Origin: Halobiforma lacisalsi AJ5
GTDB taxonomy: Archaea > Halobacteriota > Halobacteria > Halobacteriales > Natrialbaceae
NCBI RefSeq assembly: GCF_000226975.2
Contig: NZ_CP019285.1
Location: 1,302,001-1,366,000, forward strand
DNA: 64,000 nucleotides
Direction of reading: 5' to 3'
The number at the start of each line of letters is the position of its first letter. The first letter of the stretch is position 1. A program made the translations under genes and the position numbers. This document shows positions 54,463 to 63,112 of this stretch, one piece after another. The notes beneath the pieces were generated by a model. That model was not told the origin of the DNA. It searched no databases and saw only the letters and a list, made by a program, of their open reading frames with translations.

Positions 54463-55521
54463 TCACTCCACGTTGTAGTAGACGGTGCCGGTCGATCCGC
54501 CACGACCGTTACCACCGTCGCCACCGAACGCCTCGAGGTTCACCTCATCTGGCGTTCCAGGGTTGGCGAGGCCCGACGGGAGCTCGTCGAGCGCGCTCCA
54601 GTCGACCGTGAACGTGTACGTGTGCTGATCGTCACTCTCTTCGGCGGTGAAGCCGGTCACGTTCTCACCATCTACGGTGCTACGGTCGGGGTTGTCGGCC
54701 GATCCCTGATTGTACTTGATGTAGCCTTCCGACACGTTCGTATCGTCGACACCGCCAGGGCCGTGGAACCCGAAGCGGTAGTCGTCGCCCGGATCTTCGT
54801 TTGCACCGTAGTCGACGACGACTTCTTGGAAGTACTCGTCCGGATTGTCCGGCCATCCGGCGTAGACCTCTTCGTCGAGTTCGATCTTGAAGTGAGTCGT
54901 CTCACCGAAGTCTGCGTAGAGCGTAATCCAGCCGTCGTCGTTGCTGGCGATCTTCTCGTAGGTGACGACTTCGCCGTCGACGTCTCCACCAGAGTCGGCT
55001 TCTGAGTCGATGTTGTTCATGACGACCTCGAGCGTGTCTTCAGTCGAGCCAGTCACCTCGTTGTCTGCCGAGGTCGTAACGATCACTTCGAGCTTGACGG
55101 TGACGTCTTTCTCCGTCTGACTACCGTCATCGGTTGCTTCGAAGTCTGCTGCCTCGAGCTCCGAGTGATCGAGGACGTCTCCCTCGAGCGTCTCGCCGAG
55201 CTCGATATCACTCTGACTCTGACCGCTGACGTCACTCCGGGTTGCGGAGTCGATTGCTTCCGTTACGCCATCGTATTCGATCTGGAGTTCGACCGTGGCC
55301 TCCGTCGCAGGGTTCTCGAGACCCTCGTAGGAGAACGTGACGTTCGTTGCTTCGATCTCGATTGCATCGAGGGTACCGTCATCGCTTTCCCCGTTGATTT
55401 CCGATGCGTTGAGGGTGTGGCTTCCGACTTCTGCGACTGCGCCTTGCGACAGGACCGCTGCTCCGCCGATAGTTGCTGCGCCGATGCTCCCTGCGCCGAT
55501 GAGGAAGTTACGTCGATCCAT
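54463..55521 (-). CDS. Tat-exported beta-rich protein of the fibre locus
   Basis: 352 residues from the ATG at 55521 (MDRRNFLIGAGSIGAATIGG), a twin-arginine signal. Two regions follow: SHTLNASEINGESDDGTLDA to LEVIVTTSADNEVTGSTEDT (beta-sandwich, Thr/Glu-rich) and a C-terminal domain NDDGWITLYADFGETTHFKI to STGTVYYNVE with an aromatic-rich end. It does not show the DUF1102 F-S-S-V-E motif but shares the promoter and leader hairpin with the DUF1102 gene at 50938. Possibly another fibre or matrix component. Confidence 0.75.
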   Translation of the reverse strand: MDRRNFLIGAGSIGAATIGGAAVLSQGAVAEVGSHTLNASEINGESDDGTLDAIEIEATNVTFSYEGLENPATEATVELQIEYDGVTEAIDSATRSDVSGQSQSDIELGETLEGDVLDHSELEAADFEATDDGSQTEKDVTVKLEVIVTTSADNEVTGSTEDTLEVVMNNIDSEADSGGDVDGEVVTYEKIASNDDGWITLYADFGETTHFKIELDEEVYAGWPDNPDEYFQEVVVDYGANEDPGDDYRFGFHGPGGVDDTNVSEGYIKYNQGSADNPDRSTVDGENVTGFTAEESDDQHTYTFTVDWSALDELPSGLANPGTPDEVNLEAFGGDGGNGRGGSTGTVYYNVE

Positions 55522-55591
55522 GGTAGTTCCTAACGTCGTTTTGTGTCTGAGGAGAACGACCACCCGTTAGTCCAGATCGTCGTTCACCCGA

Positions 55592-55608
55592 ATCCCCGCC
55601 ACGGGGAT
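55592..55608 (-). promoter_or_regulatory. 5'-leader hairpin, second copy
   Basis: ATCCCCG-CCA-CGGGGAT, 7-bp stem, 70-90 bases before the ATG at 55521. Its flanks (GGGGATCACA on the plus strand) match those of the hairpin at 51650-51668, which lies at the same distance from its gene. Confidence 0.55.
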
Positions 55609-55635
55609 CACAGGTCATCGGTGGACGGAACGGAG

Positions 55636-55647
55636 TATTGTAGTACG
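55636..55647 (-). promoter_or_regulatory. Fibre-locus promoter motif, copy 3
   Basis: TATTGTAGTACG (plus strand), 11 of 12 identical to the other two copies, 115 bp before the ATG at 55521. GATACGTTATTGACC near 55718-55732 resembles the extra upstream block seen near copy 2. Confidence 0.55.
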
Positions 55648-55842
55648 CTCGTTGACGGGAATTCAGGATCCAGTGGTGTGTCCTCTGCTCCAGATTGAAC
55701 GAAGTAGAAAGAAGTCGATACGTTATTGACCCGGGCTCGATCGGAGTCAACCGACGATATCTACGCTTCTAGATCCGCTTTTGATCAGTCAACCGACACA
55801 CTACGATACGTATCGAAGGGGTTGAACGCCACTATCCTCGAG

Positions 55843-56784
55843 TCACGCGTCCATTATTTCCTCGGCGAACCGCCTCATCGCCGTCTCCGAATCCTCGTTC
55901 TCGAGCGAGACGATCACGTGATCCACGCCGTACGCCTCGAGCCGGTCGAAGTAGTCCCGGAACCACTCGAGGCTGGCCCGATACCCCAAATGAAGTGGCT
56001 CCGGCTCCGCCTCCGTCTCGGGGTCGTCGGCCAGTTCGACGCGCACCGCCATCGCGTAGGGCTTGTCATCGGCATCGGCGCGCCACTGCTCTACGTAGTC
56101 CTCGAGCGTCCGTTCGGGCAGGTAGTAGAACAGCCAGCCGTCCCCGTGTTCGGCGATCCACTCCCGCGACTGCCGGGCGTTCCCCGTGGGCAGCATCGGA
56201 ATCGTGTCGGTCGTCGGCTTCGGGACGACGTCGAGGTCGCCCTCGAGGCGGCCCCATTCGCCCTCGAGTTCGGGGTACTCCTCGCGCCACAGTGTCCGCA
56301 CAGCCTCGAACCGGTCCCGGAACAGGTCGCCCCGGTCCTCGCGGTCGACGTCGAAAGCCGGGAACTCGGGGTCCCGGTCGCCCGAGGCGACGCCGAGCAC
56401 GAGCCGACCGTCCGACAGCCGGTCGACGGTGGCCGCCGATTTCGCGACGTGGATCGGGTGTCGCAGCGTGAGGACGATGCTCGCGGTCCCGAGGGCGATC
56501 TCCTCGGTCCCGGCCGCGACGTGGGAGAGCCAGGGCCAGGGGTCGAACGTCTGGCCCGCGTCGCCGAACTTCGGCCAGTCGGTGGGGACGTCCCGGGCCC
56601 AGAGGCCGGCGAACCCGAGCGATTCCGCGAGACGCGCGAGTTTCAGTTCCGCCTCGATATCGGGCGTCGAGCGGTTCGTTCCCGTCAGGGGGAACCCGGT
56701 CCCGAAGGTCAGCCCGTCGCGTTCGAAGAGGCGTCGATAGCCTGCGTTCCGGCAATCGGTCGCGGTCCCGTTCGCGGTCGACAT
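55843..56784 (-). CDS. Luciferase-like monooxygenase (F420- or flavin-dependent)
   Basis: 313 residues of the bacterial luciferase-like (LLM) fold: LARLAESLGFAGLWARDVPT, EEIALGTASIVLTLRHPIHV, VDRLSDGRLVLGVASGDRDP and WIAEHGDGWLFYYLPERTLE are typical barrel strands and loops. In haloarchaea many such enzymes use coenzyme F420. The TIGR03571-type length fits. Substrate unknown. Gene is outside the fibre locus by orientation and spacing (about 200 bp). Confidence 0.85.
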   Translation of the reverse strand: MSTANGTATDCRNAGYRRLFERDGLTFGTGFPLTGTNRSTPDIEAELKLARLAESLGFAGLWARDVPTDWPKFGDAGQTFDPWPWLSHVAAGTEEIALGTASIVLTLRHPIHVAKSAATVDRLSDGRLVLGVASGDRDPEFPAFDVDREDRGDLFRDRFEAVRTLWREEYPELEGEWGRLEGDLDVVPKPTTDTIPMLPTGNARQSREWIAEHGDGWLFYYLPERTLEDYVEQWRADADDKPYAMAVRVELADDPETEAEPEPLHLGYRASLEWFRDYFDRLEAYGVDHVIVSLENEDSETAMRRFAEEIMDA

Positions 56785-56942
56785 TCGCTCGAGCTATCGG
56801 CTACGATTGTATGACGGTGACGGTCCCGGAACCGGCGGCCGGGGTCATGAGTCGACGCCGAACGCGAGAGAGAAAAGCGAACGGAAACTGCAAACCGCGG
56901 AAAACGGCCGAATCGTCGGTGCGACGGTTCGGCAGCTAGTTA

Positions 56943-56969
56943 GTCGTCAGTCGTCAGTCGTCAGTCGTC
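56943..56969. repeat. Heptamer tandem repeat at the aconitase stop codon
   Basis: Three full copies of GTCGTCA plus six bases of a fourth (plus strand). On the coding strand this is CGACTGA repeated, so TGA occurs every 7 bp and falls in each reading frame in turn. The first TGA is the aconitase stop. Two such heptamers also surround the arlI stop at 12622-12631. Confidence 0.8.
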
Positions 56970-58934
56970 GGCGGGCGCAGCGCCGCTGCCGCTCTCCTCG
57001 GCCTGTTCCTTCGTCCAGGCGAGCTTGCCGCCGGCTGCGAGGATGTCACGTTCGCGCTCGGAGGCGTCGAGCGTGGCGGTGTACTCCTCGTCGCCGACAC
57101 GAACCGTGAACTCCTCCTGCCCGGAGGTGACGGCGTCGTAGACGTCGTCGACGATCTCGACCTCGTCGCCCTGGTCGATATCCTCGTAGGTCTCCTCGTC
57201 GATCGTCAGGGGGACGATGCCGAAGTTGAAGAGGTTCGCGCGGTGGATCCGGGCGAAGCTCTGGGCGAGGACGGCCTCGATGCCGAGGTACATCGGACAC
57301 ATCGCGGCGTGTTCACGGGAGGATCCCTGGCCGTAGTTCTCGCCGGCCACGAGGACGCCGCCGTCGGCCTCCTTGGCGCGTTCGGCGAACGTGTCGTCGA
57401 CGCGGGAGAGGGTAAACTCGGAGAGCTTCTCGATGTTCGACCGGTACATCAGGATGTCCTGGGTCGCAGGGATGATGTGGTCGGTCGTGATGTTGTCCTC
57501 CATCTTGAGGAGGGCTTCACCCGCGATGTCCGAGCCGAGTTCGTCACGCAGCGGAACGTCGCCGATGTTGGGGCCCTTGACGAGTTCGTCGTCGGGGGCC
57601 TCGTCGGGCGTGATGAGGTCCGTCTTCGAGCCGTCGTACTCGTCGGGGAGCTCGATGCCGGGTGCCTCGAGGTCGCCGAGTTCGTCGGCCAGGTCGCGCG
57701 GGTCGACGATCTCGCCCTTGATCGCCGCAGCGGCGGCGACCTCCGGCGAGCAGAGGAAGACGTTGTCGTCCTCGATGCCGGAGCGACCCTCGAAGTTGCG
57801 GTTGAAGGTCCGCAGCGAGACGGAGTCGGAGGCGGGGACGTGACCGATGCCGATACACGCCCCGCAGGTCGCCTCGGAGAAGTTGACGCCGGCGGCCATC
57901 ATCTCCGCGACCCAGCCCTCGCGGGCGAGCATCTCGGAGGCCTGCTTGGAGCCGGGCGCGACGATCATCTCGGTGGTCGGGTTGACCTCGCGGCCCTCGA
58001 GCATCTTCGCGGCGGGGAGGATGTCCTCGTAGCCGCCGTTGGTACAGGAACCGACGATGACCTGGTCGACGTCCTGGCCAGCGACCTCGCTGACGGGGAC
58101 GACGTTGTCGGGCATCGACGGCTGGGCGATCAGCGGCTCCAGGTCGGAGAGGTCGACGACGATCTCGTCGTCGTACTCGGCGTCCTCGTCGGGCTGGAGT
58201 TCGGTGTACTCGTCGCCGCGGTCGAGGCGCTCGAGGTAGTCTTTGGTCTGCTCGTCGGTCGGGAAGATCGAGGAGGTCGCGCCGAGCTCGGTGCCCATGT
58301 TGGTGATGGTCATGCGCTCGGGCGCGGTGAGGCTCTCGACGCCGGGGCCGGTGTACTCGAGGATCTTGCCGACGCCGCCCTTCACGGACAGCCGGCGGAG
58401 AAGCTCGAGGATGACGTCCTTCGCGGTGGCCCACTCGGGGAGTTCGCCCTCGAGTCGGACGTTGACGATCTCGGGCATCTCGATGTAGTAGGGCGCGCCG
58501 CCCATGGCGACGGTGACGTCGATCCCGCCGGCACCGATCGCGAGCTGGCCGAGGCCGCCGGGCGTGGGTGTGTGAGAGTCCGAACCGAGCAGCGTCTTGC
58601 CGGGCGCCGCGAAGTTTTCGCGGTGGACGTTGTGACAGATGCCGTTGCCCGGACGAGAGAAGTATGCACCGTATTTGCCGGCCGCAGAACGCAGGAAGCG
58701 GTGGTCGTCCGTGTTCTTGAAGTCGAACTGGTAGGTCTGGTGGTCACAGTACTGGGCGGCGATTTCGGTCTGGACTTCGTCCAGTCCCATCGCCTCGAAC
58801 TGCAGCCACACCATCGTACCCGTCGTGTCCTGAGTGAGGACCTGGTCGATCTCGATACCGATTTCCTCGCCGGTCTCGAGTTCGCCGTCGACGAGGTGGT
58901 CGTCGAGAACCTTTTCGGTGAGAGTTTGTCCCAT
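56961..58934 (-). CDS. acnA: Aconitate hydratase
   Basis: 657 residues, the compact archaeal/AcnA-related form. Iron-sulfur ligands are in VGSCTNGGYED and ATCGACIGIGHVP. Substrate motifs include LGSDSHTPTPGGLGQ in the first third and GENYGQGSSREHAAM in the C-terminal swivelling domain. It isomerises citrate to isocitrate in the TCA cycle. Full length; monocistronic by spacing, and divergent from the dCTP deaminase/dUTPase gene downstream of 59177. Confidence 0.94.
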   Translation of the reverse strand: MGQTLTEKVLDDHLVDGELETGEEIGIEIDQVLTQDTTGTMVWLQFEAMGLDEVQTEIAAQYCDHQTYQFDFKNTDDHRFLRSAAGKYGAYFSRPGNGICHNVHRENFAAPGKTLLGSDSHTPTPGGLGQLAIGAGGIDVTVAMGGAPYYIEMPEIVNVRLEGELPEWATAKDVILELLRRLSVKGGVGKILEYTGPGVESLTAPERMTITNMGTELGATSSIFPTDEQTKDYLERLDRGDEYTELQPDEDAEYDDEIVVDLSDLEPLIAQPSMPDNVVPVSEVAGQDVDQVIVGSCTNGGYEDILPAAKMLEGREVNPTTEMIVAPGSKQASEMLAREGWVAEMMAAGVNFSEATCGACIGIGHVPASDSVSLRTFNRNFEGRSGIEDDNVFLCSPEVAAAAAIKGEIVDPRDLADELGDLEAPGIELPDEYDGSKTDLITPDEAPDDELVKGPNIGDVPLRDELGSDIAGEALLKMEDNITTDHIIPATQDILMYRSNIEKLSEFTLSRVDDTFAERAKEADGGVLVAGENYGQGSSREHAAMCPMYLGIEAVLAQSFARIHRANLFNFGIVPLTIDEETYEDIDQGDEVEIVDDVYDAVTSGQEEFTVRVGDEEYTATLDASERERDILAAGGKLAWTKEQAEESGSGAAPADD

Positions 58935-59176
58935 AGCACCCGAATCTGGGCCGTCCGTCCTGATAAAACCAGCGTGTTTCCATGAGGAACGACCGTGTTA
59001 ATTCCGACCATTGGCCAAGCCTTCCCGTAATTTTTGCCGAGTCGGTCGACGTTCGTGAACCGACACCCGCTCCGGCGGGTCGGTGCTCGAGCGGCCATCG
59101 GCCTCGCCGTGGTTCGCGGTGTCGTTCCGGCGCAGAACGGATACGCTTTTTTCGTTCCCCCTGAGAGAACACCCAC

Positions 59177-59668
59177 ATGTTCAGGTCCGGTACGTTCGTC
59201 GCCGAGCACGTCTCGCCGACGACCGACGAGCAGGTCCAGCCCAACGGCGTCGATCTCACCCTGGACGTCGTCTTCGAACAGCTCGAGCCGGGGCGGATCG
59301 GTCGCGACGGCAAGCAGATCGGCGACCGGGTCGCCCGTTCGATGGAGGAACTCGAGGAGAAGGATCCGGACACCTACTACCTCCCGGAGGGCGCCTACGT
59401 CGCCCGCTACGGCGAGCGGATCGAGATTCCGGACGGGCACATCGGCTTCGTCTACCCGCGCTCGTCGCTGATGCGCAACTCCTGTATGCTCAATACGGCC
59501 GTCTGGGACGCCGGCTACGAGGGTCGCGGCGAGGGCCTGTTGCAGGTCCACCACGACGTCGAGATCGAACGCGGCGCCCGGATCGCACAACTGGTGTTCG
59601 CCGAGGCCGACCACGACGACGTCTACGACGGGAGTTACCAGGGCGAGAACCTCTCGGGTGGCGAGTGA
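59177..59668 (+). CDS. dCTP deaminase / dUTPase family protein
   Basis: 163 residues. PNGVDLTLDVVFEQLEPGRI, GFVYPRSSLMRNSCMLNTAV and WDAGYEGRGEGLLQVHHDVE are the core motifs (PRSS and AGYEG) of trimeric dUTPase/dCTP deaminase. It lowers dUTP and supplies dUMP. Haloarchaeal members of this length are usually annotated as dUTPases. A TATA-like ACGCTTTTTTCG lies about 30 bp before the ATG. Confidence 0.88.
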   Translation: MFRSGTFVAEHVSPTTDEQVQPNGVDLTLDVVFEQLEPGRIGRDGKQIGDRVARSMEELEEKDPDTYYLPEGAYVARYGERIEIPDGHIGFVYPRSSLMRNSCMLNTAVWDAGYEGRGEGLLQVHHDVEIERGARIAQLVFAEADHDDVYDGSYQGENLSGGE

Positions 59669-59753
59669 GACCCGACCGATCGTGGTCGGTCCCTCGAGGA
59701 TACCGTTTTTGCGTTCGGGGACGTAGGCTGGTTATGATCGGTGACCGGAACCG

Positions 59754-60293
59754 ATGATGGCGACGACGCACGTCTTCGTCGCGCTGGTCGCCGTCGCCCC
59801 GTTCGCGGTGGTCGCGCCCGAGTTCGCCCTTCCCCTGTCGATCGGGGCGGTGCTGGGCGGTCTCGCCCCCGACTTCGACGTCCTGTTCGACCATCGGCGG
59901 ACGCTTCACTTCCCCGTTGCAGGGTTCCCGAGCGCACTCGTTGCGGGTGCGATCGCGCTCGAGATCCGCTCGCCGACGGCCGTCGGCCTCGCCGCGTTCG
60001 TCCTCGGGGCCTGGCTCCACGCCGGCAGCGACGCGATCGGTGCCGGTCCCGAACTGGATCCGTGGAACAACTCGAGCGACCGTGCCGTGTACGATCACGT
60101 GCGCGGGCGATGGATCCGGCCACGGCGGTGGATCCGCTACGACGGCGCGCCGGAAGACGCCGGCCTCGCGGTCTCGCTCGGGGTCGCGTCACTGTTCGTC
60201 TTCGACGGCTGGATGACGCCGGTCGTCCTCGTCGGCGTGGCGATCTCGCTGTGTTACGCGCTGTTCCGCCGGCGGATCGCCGAGTGGGCGTAG
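59754..60293 (+). CDS. Membrane-bound metal-dependent hydrolase, YdjM/DUF457-like
   Basis: 179 residues with four hydrophobic segments. THVFVALVAVAPFAVVAPEF begins with the conserved Thr-His of the family, followed by GGLAPDFDVLFDHRRTLHFP (Pro-Asp-x-Asp and His-His region) and AWLHAGSDAIG. Such proteins are membrane hydrolases of unknown substrate. First or second ATG (59754 or 59757) may start. Confidence 0.8.
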   Translation: MMATTHVFVALVAVAPFAVVAPEFALPLSIGAVLGGLAPDFDVLFDHRRTLHFPVAGFPSALVAGAIALEIRSPTAVGLAAFVLGAWLHAGSDAIGAGPELDPWNNSSDRAVYDHVRGRWIRPRRWIRYDGAPEDAGLAVSLGVASLFVFDGWMTPVVLVGVAISLCYALFRRRIAEWA

Positions 60294-60360
60294 AATACCC
60301 GGAAATCGATCCCGATGGTCCGCATGCTTCACTCGCTTGCTCTTGCTATCTTCAAACAGC

Positions 60361-60751
60361 GAGAGAATCCCGCCCTTCAGGGCGGGCGTGAATCGCGTCA
60401 CTTGACTACGAAACCCACCGCTCGATAGCAGGCCGGATATTCGACGCTAATCCGAGCCATTAAGTAGGGTTCGACGTGCGAGTTGGTGGCCAACGCGGAT
60501 TGCAACGGGGAAGATAACTCCGAGTCCTCACGGCGAGGATAGGAGTAACGGCTGTGTGGTGGTTCGAGAGACCGGTGGTCTCTCGTCATCACGAAAGGCG
60601 CACAGCGCCTTTCGAACGACACAGCCATCGACATACTTGTTCGACCGCGAGAGCGGGACGTTCAACACGAGAGAACAGGTCGTGTCGTAGACCGACAAGT
60701 ATCCCACCTGCGGTACGGGAAGCCTCGCCGTTTGCGGCGAGGAGAATGTCA
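60361..60751 (+). mobile_element. Non-autonomous IS200/605-type element, about 0.4 kb
   Basis: Left end: GCGAGAGAATCCCGCCCTTC with hairpin CCCGCCCT/AGGGCGGG at 60369-60386. Right end: hairpin CCTCGCCG-TTTG-CGGCGAGG at 60723-60742 ending AATGTCA. Both match the ends of the TnpB element at 33186-34797 in the same order, but no tnpB is left. The middle holds a three-way-junction palindrome (60550-60626). Such elements are called PATEs in haloarchaea and are moved by a TnpA in trans. Confidence 0.75.
60550..60626. repeat. Three-stem nested palindrome
   Basis: Outer stem GGCTGTGT (60550-60557) pairs with ACACAGCC (60619-60626). Inside lie CGAGAGACC/GGTCTCTCG (60565-60585, 9 bp) and CGAAAGGCGC/GCGCCTTTCG (60592-60614, 10 bp). 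All stems are perfect, giving a cloverleaf-like three-way junction on either strand. Confidence 0.75.
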
Positions 60752-60802
60752 CAGCCGACCGCAAGTCGGAACGCTGATACCATCCGTGTCCAACGCAACG
60801 GT

Positions 60803-61267
60803 ATGGTCGACGAATTTATCGCACAGGCGATTCACCTCACGTTCGCCTCGATCTGGGCGGGCAGCGTCTTCTACGTCGCGTTCGTCGTGTTGCCACTGGC
60901 TCGAGACGGCGAGTTCAACACCACGTCGCCGCTCGAGACGATCTCGGGCAAACTGACGACGATTTCGCGAACGAGCGCACTGGTGTTGTTGCTGACGGGC
61001 GGCCACCTGGCGGGGAACCGGTACACGTCGGAGTCGCTGTTTAGTTCGACGAACGGACAGCTCGTGTTGCTGATGGTCGTGCTCTGGCTGGCGCTTACCG
61101 GGCTCGTCGAGGTCGGTTCGAAGCGGTTCGAGTCCGGGCTCAACGGGAAGAAACTGCGCGAACCGGCCCGCGACGCGCTAGGCCTGTATCGTGCCGCTGC
61201 GGTCGTCGCGATCGCGTTGCTCCTCGTCGCAGGGGCGATCACGACGAACGTTGCGGCCTTCCTCTAA
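60803..61267 (+). CDS. CopD-like membrane protein
   Basis: 154 residues from the ATG at 60803 (MVDEFIAQAIHLTFASIWAG). Four hydrophobic segments: HLTFASIWAGSVFYVAFVVL, TSALVLLLTGGHLAG, LVLLMVVLWLALTGLVEVGS and AAAVVAIALLLVAGAITTNV. The early His and Trp-Ala-Gly pattern resembles the CopD/PcoD domain. The mobile element ends about 50 bp before it and may have displaced its promoter. Confidence 0.75.
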   Translation: MVDEFIAQAIHLTFASIWAGSVFYVAFVVLPLARDGEFNTTSPLETISGKLTTISRTSALVLLLTGGHLAGNRYTSESLFSSTNGQLVLLMVVLWLALTGLVEVGSKRFESGLNGKKLREPARDALGLYRAAAVVAIALLLVAGAITTNVAAFL

Positions 61268-61363
61268 CCCGACGGTCCGGGGTTTCCTACCGGTTCTACC
61301 GGTTCGATATGTGACGAAAGTTCTTACAAAAGATACTTAGTCGATTGCTGTAAGGTACACCTC

Positions 61364-61807
61364 ATGATGGCTAGGGGGAAAGACATGGTACTCTCGCTGC
61401 TCGCCGTCGGGGCGGCCGCGGCCGCCGGCTATGTACTCAGCTCACGCGGGGACGGTGGCGCCGACACCGGCTCGCGGTCGAAGGCCAACCTCGGCGCGCG
61501 CATCGTCGATCGCTCCGAGATTCCCGACGGGGCGACGATCGTCGACGCCTCGTCCGATCGATTCTCCGAGATTCCGGGGGCACGACGCGCGATCCGTCGC
61601 GCCGTTCGCAACGACGCTCGCGAGGAGTGGGCACACGTCACGCTCGACCGGGACGGTGCCTGGTCCATCGTCGACGCGGTCAGGAGTTCGCTCCCCTACT
61701 ACGACGGTAGCGACGCCGAGTACAACGGGGTCTACGTCCGCCATGGCGACCGGATCGTCCTGCTGGACGCGATCGGTTGGGCGCGCCTCGAGCGGCCCCG
61801 ACACTGA
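61364..61807 (+). CDS. Small exported or membrane-anchored protein of unknown function
   Basis: 147 residues. Short N-terminal hydrophobic segment (MVLSLLAVGAAAAAGYVLSS), then a soluble domain IVDRSEIPDGATIVDASSDR to YNGVYVRHGDRIVLLDAIGW. No family recognised. A second ATG follows the first directly; the first (61364) has a TATA-like TACTTAG about 28 bp upstream. Confidence 0.68.
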   Translation: MMARGKDMVLSLLAVGAAAAAGYVLSSRGDGGADTGSRSKANLGARIVDRSEIPDGATIVDASSDRFSEIPGARRAIRRAVRNDAREEWAHVTLDRDGAWSIVDAVRSSLPYYDGSDAEYNGVYVRHGDRIVLLDAIGWARLERPRH

Positions 61808-61991
61808 AGGTTCGTTCTCGTTTTCGTTCTCGTTCCTGTCCCCGCTCCGACTTCGACGTCGTCGTCTTCGCTCGTTCGTCTCGTTCCTCTCGATCCCGGT
61901 TTCCGGGCGTCGGTTCGTCGCCGTCTCTCCTCACCTGCCGGCACGGCGCGGAATCACAACCACTACCTCGGTCCCCCGCGGAGCTACCGCC

Positions 61992-62897
61992 ATGCAACTT
62001 GGCGTCATCGGACTCGGACGCATGGGCCGGATCGTCGTCGATCGACTCCTCGCGGCGGATCACGACGTCGTCGCCTTCGATATCGACGACGACGCGGTCG
62101 ACGCGGCTGCGGACGCCGGTGCGGAGCCGGCCGACTCGATCCCGAATCTCGCGACGCGACTGGACGACGGCGGAAACCACAAGCGCATCTGGCTCATGGT
62201 CCCCGCCGGTGACCCCGTCGACGCCGCCCTCGAGGAACTCGAGCCCCACCTGGAGCCCGAGGACGTGGTCGTCGACGGCGGCAACTCCTACTTCGAGGAC
62301 TCCGTTCGGCGTGCGGAGTCCTGTCCGGCGGCGTACCTCGACTGTGGGACCTCCGGCGGCCCCGCGGGCGCCGAACTGGGCTTCTCGCTGATGATCGGCG
62401 GTCCCGAGGACGCCTACGCGGACCTCGAGCCCGCTTTCGACGCCGTCGCCACCGGTCCCGATGGCCACGAGCGGATGGGGCCCTCGGGCTCGGGTCACTA
62501 CGTGAAGATGATACACAACGGCGTCGAGTACGCGCTGATGCAGGCCTACGGCGAGGGCTTCGAGTTACTCCACGAGGGCCGGTACGACCTGGACCTCGAG
62601 TCGGTCGCCTCCGTCTGGAACAACGGCGCGGTGATCCGCTCGTGGCTGTTGGAACTCTGCGAGGAGGCGTTCCGCGAGGAGGGCAACGACCTCGGCGACG
62701 TCGCCGACCGGGTCGAGGGCGGTTCGACGGGTACCTGGACGGTCCAGGAGGGCTTGGAGCAAGAGGTACCGCTGCCGTTGATCTACACGGCCCTGGGCGA
62801 ACGGTTCGGTTCCCGGGCGGAGGACGGGCGGTTCTCCCGTCGGCTCGCCAGCCGGCTCCGGTACGGGTTCGGTCGCCACGACGTCCCGCGGCGGTAA
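61992..62897 (+). CDS. gnd: 6-phosphogluconate dehydrogenase, NAD-type
   Basis: 301 residues, the short (YqeC-like) form. Rossmann motif GVIGLGRMGRIVVDRL at 4-19. Substrate motifs: GGNSYFEDSVRRAE, DCGTSGGPAGAELG and GHYVKMIHNGVEYALMQAYG with the catalytic Lys. It oxidises 6-phosphogluconate to ribulose 5-phosphate in the oxidative pentose phosphate pathway used by haloarchaea. Sequence between 61808 and 61991 is low-complexity and the start is the ATG at 61992. Confidence 0.93.
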   Translation: MQLGVIGLGRMGRIVVDRLLAADHDVVAFDIDDDAVDAAADAGAEPADSIPNLATRLDDGGNHKRIWLMVPAGDPVDAALEELEPHLEPEDVVVDGGNSYFEDSVRRAESCPAAYLDCGTSGGPAGAELGFSLMIGGPEDAYADLEPAFDAVATGPDGHERMGPSGSGHYVKMIHNGVEYALMQAYGEGFELLHEGRYDLDLESVASVWNNGAVIRSWLLELCEEAFREEGNDLGDVADRVEGGSTGTWTVQEGLEQEVPLPLIYTALGERFGSRAEDGRFSRRLASRLRYGFGRHDVPRR

Positions 62898-63112
62898 TTC
62901 GTCTCTCACGAAAGATTTCCGCTCGGGGGAGACCCGACGAATTCCGAAACGGCTAAACCAACTCTCGTATTATCCTTCCTAAGGACGCTCTGTGACGCTA
63001 TATCACGGTGGCTTCCCGAACTGTCACGAAACTCTGAGGGTAATTCGATCGATACAGTTCGGCTCGGAATTTTGAGGAACATACTTTACTGGTGCTGCCG
63101 TGAGCAGTAGTT

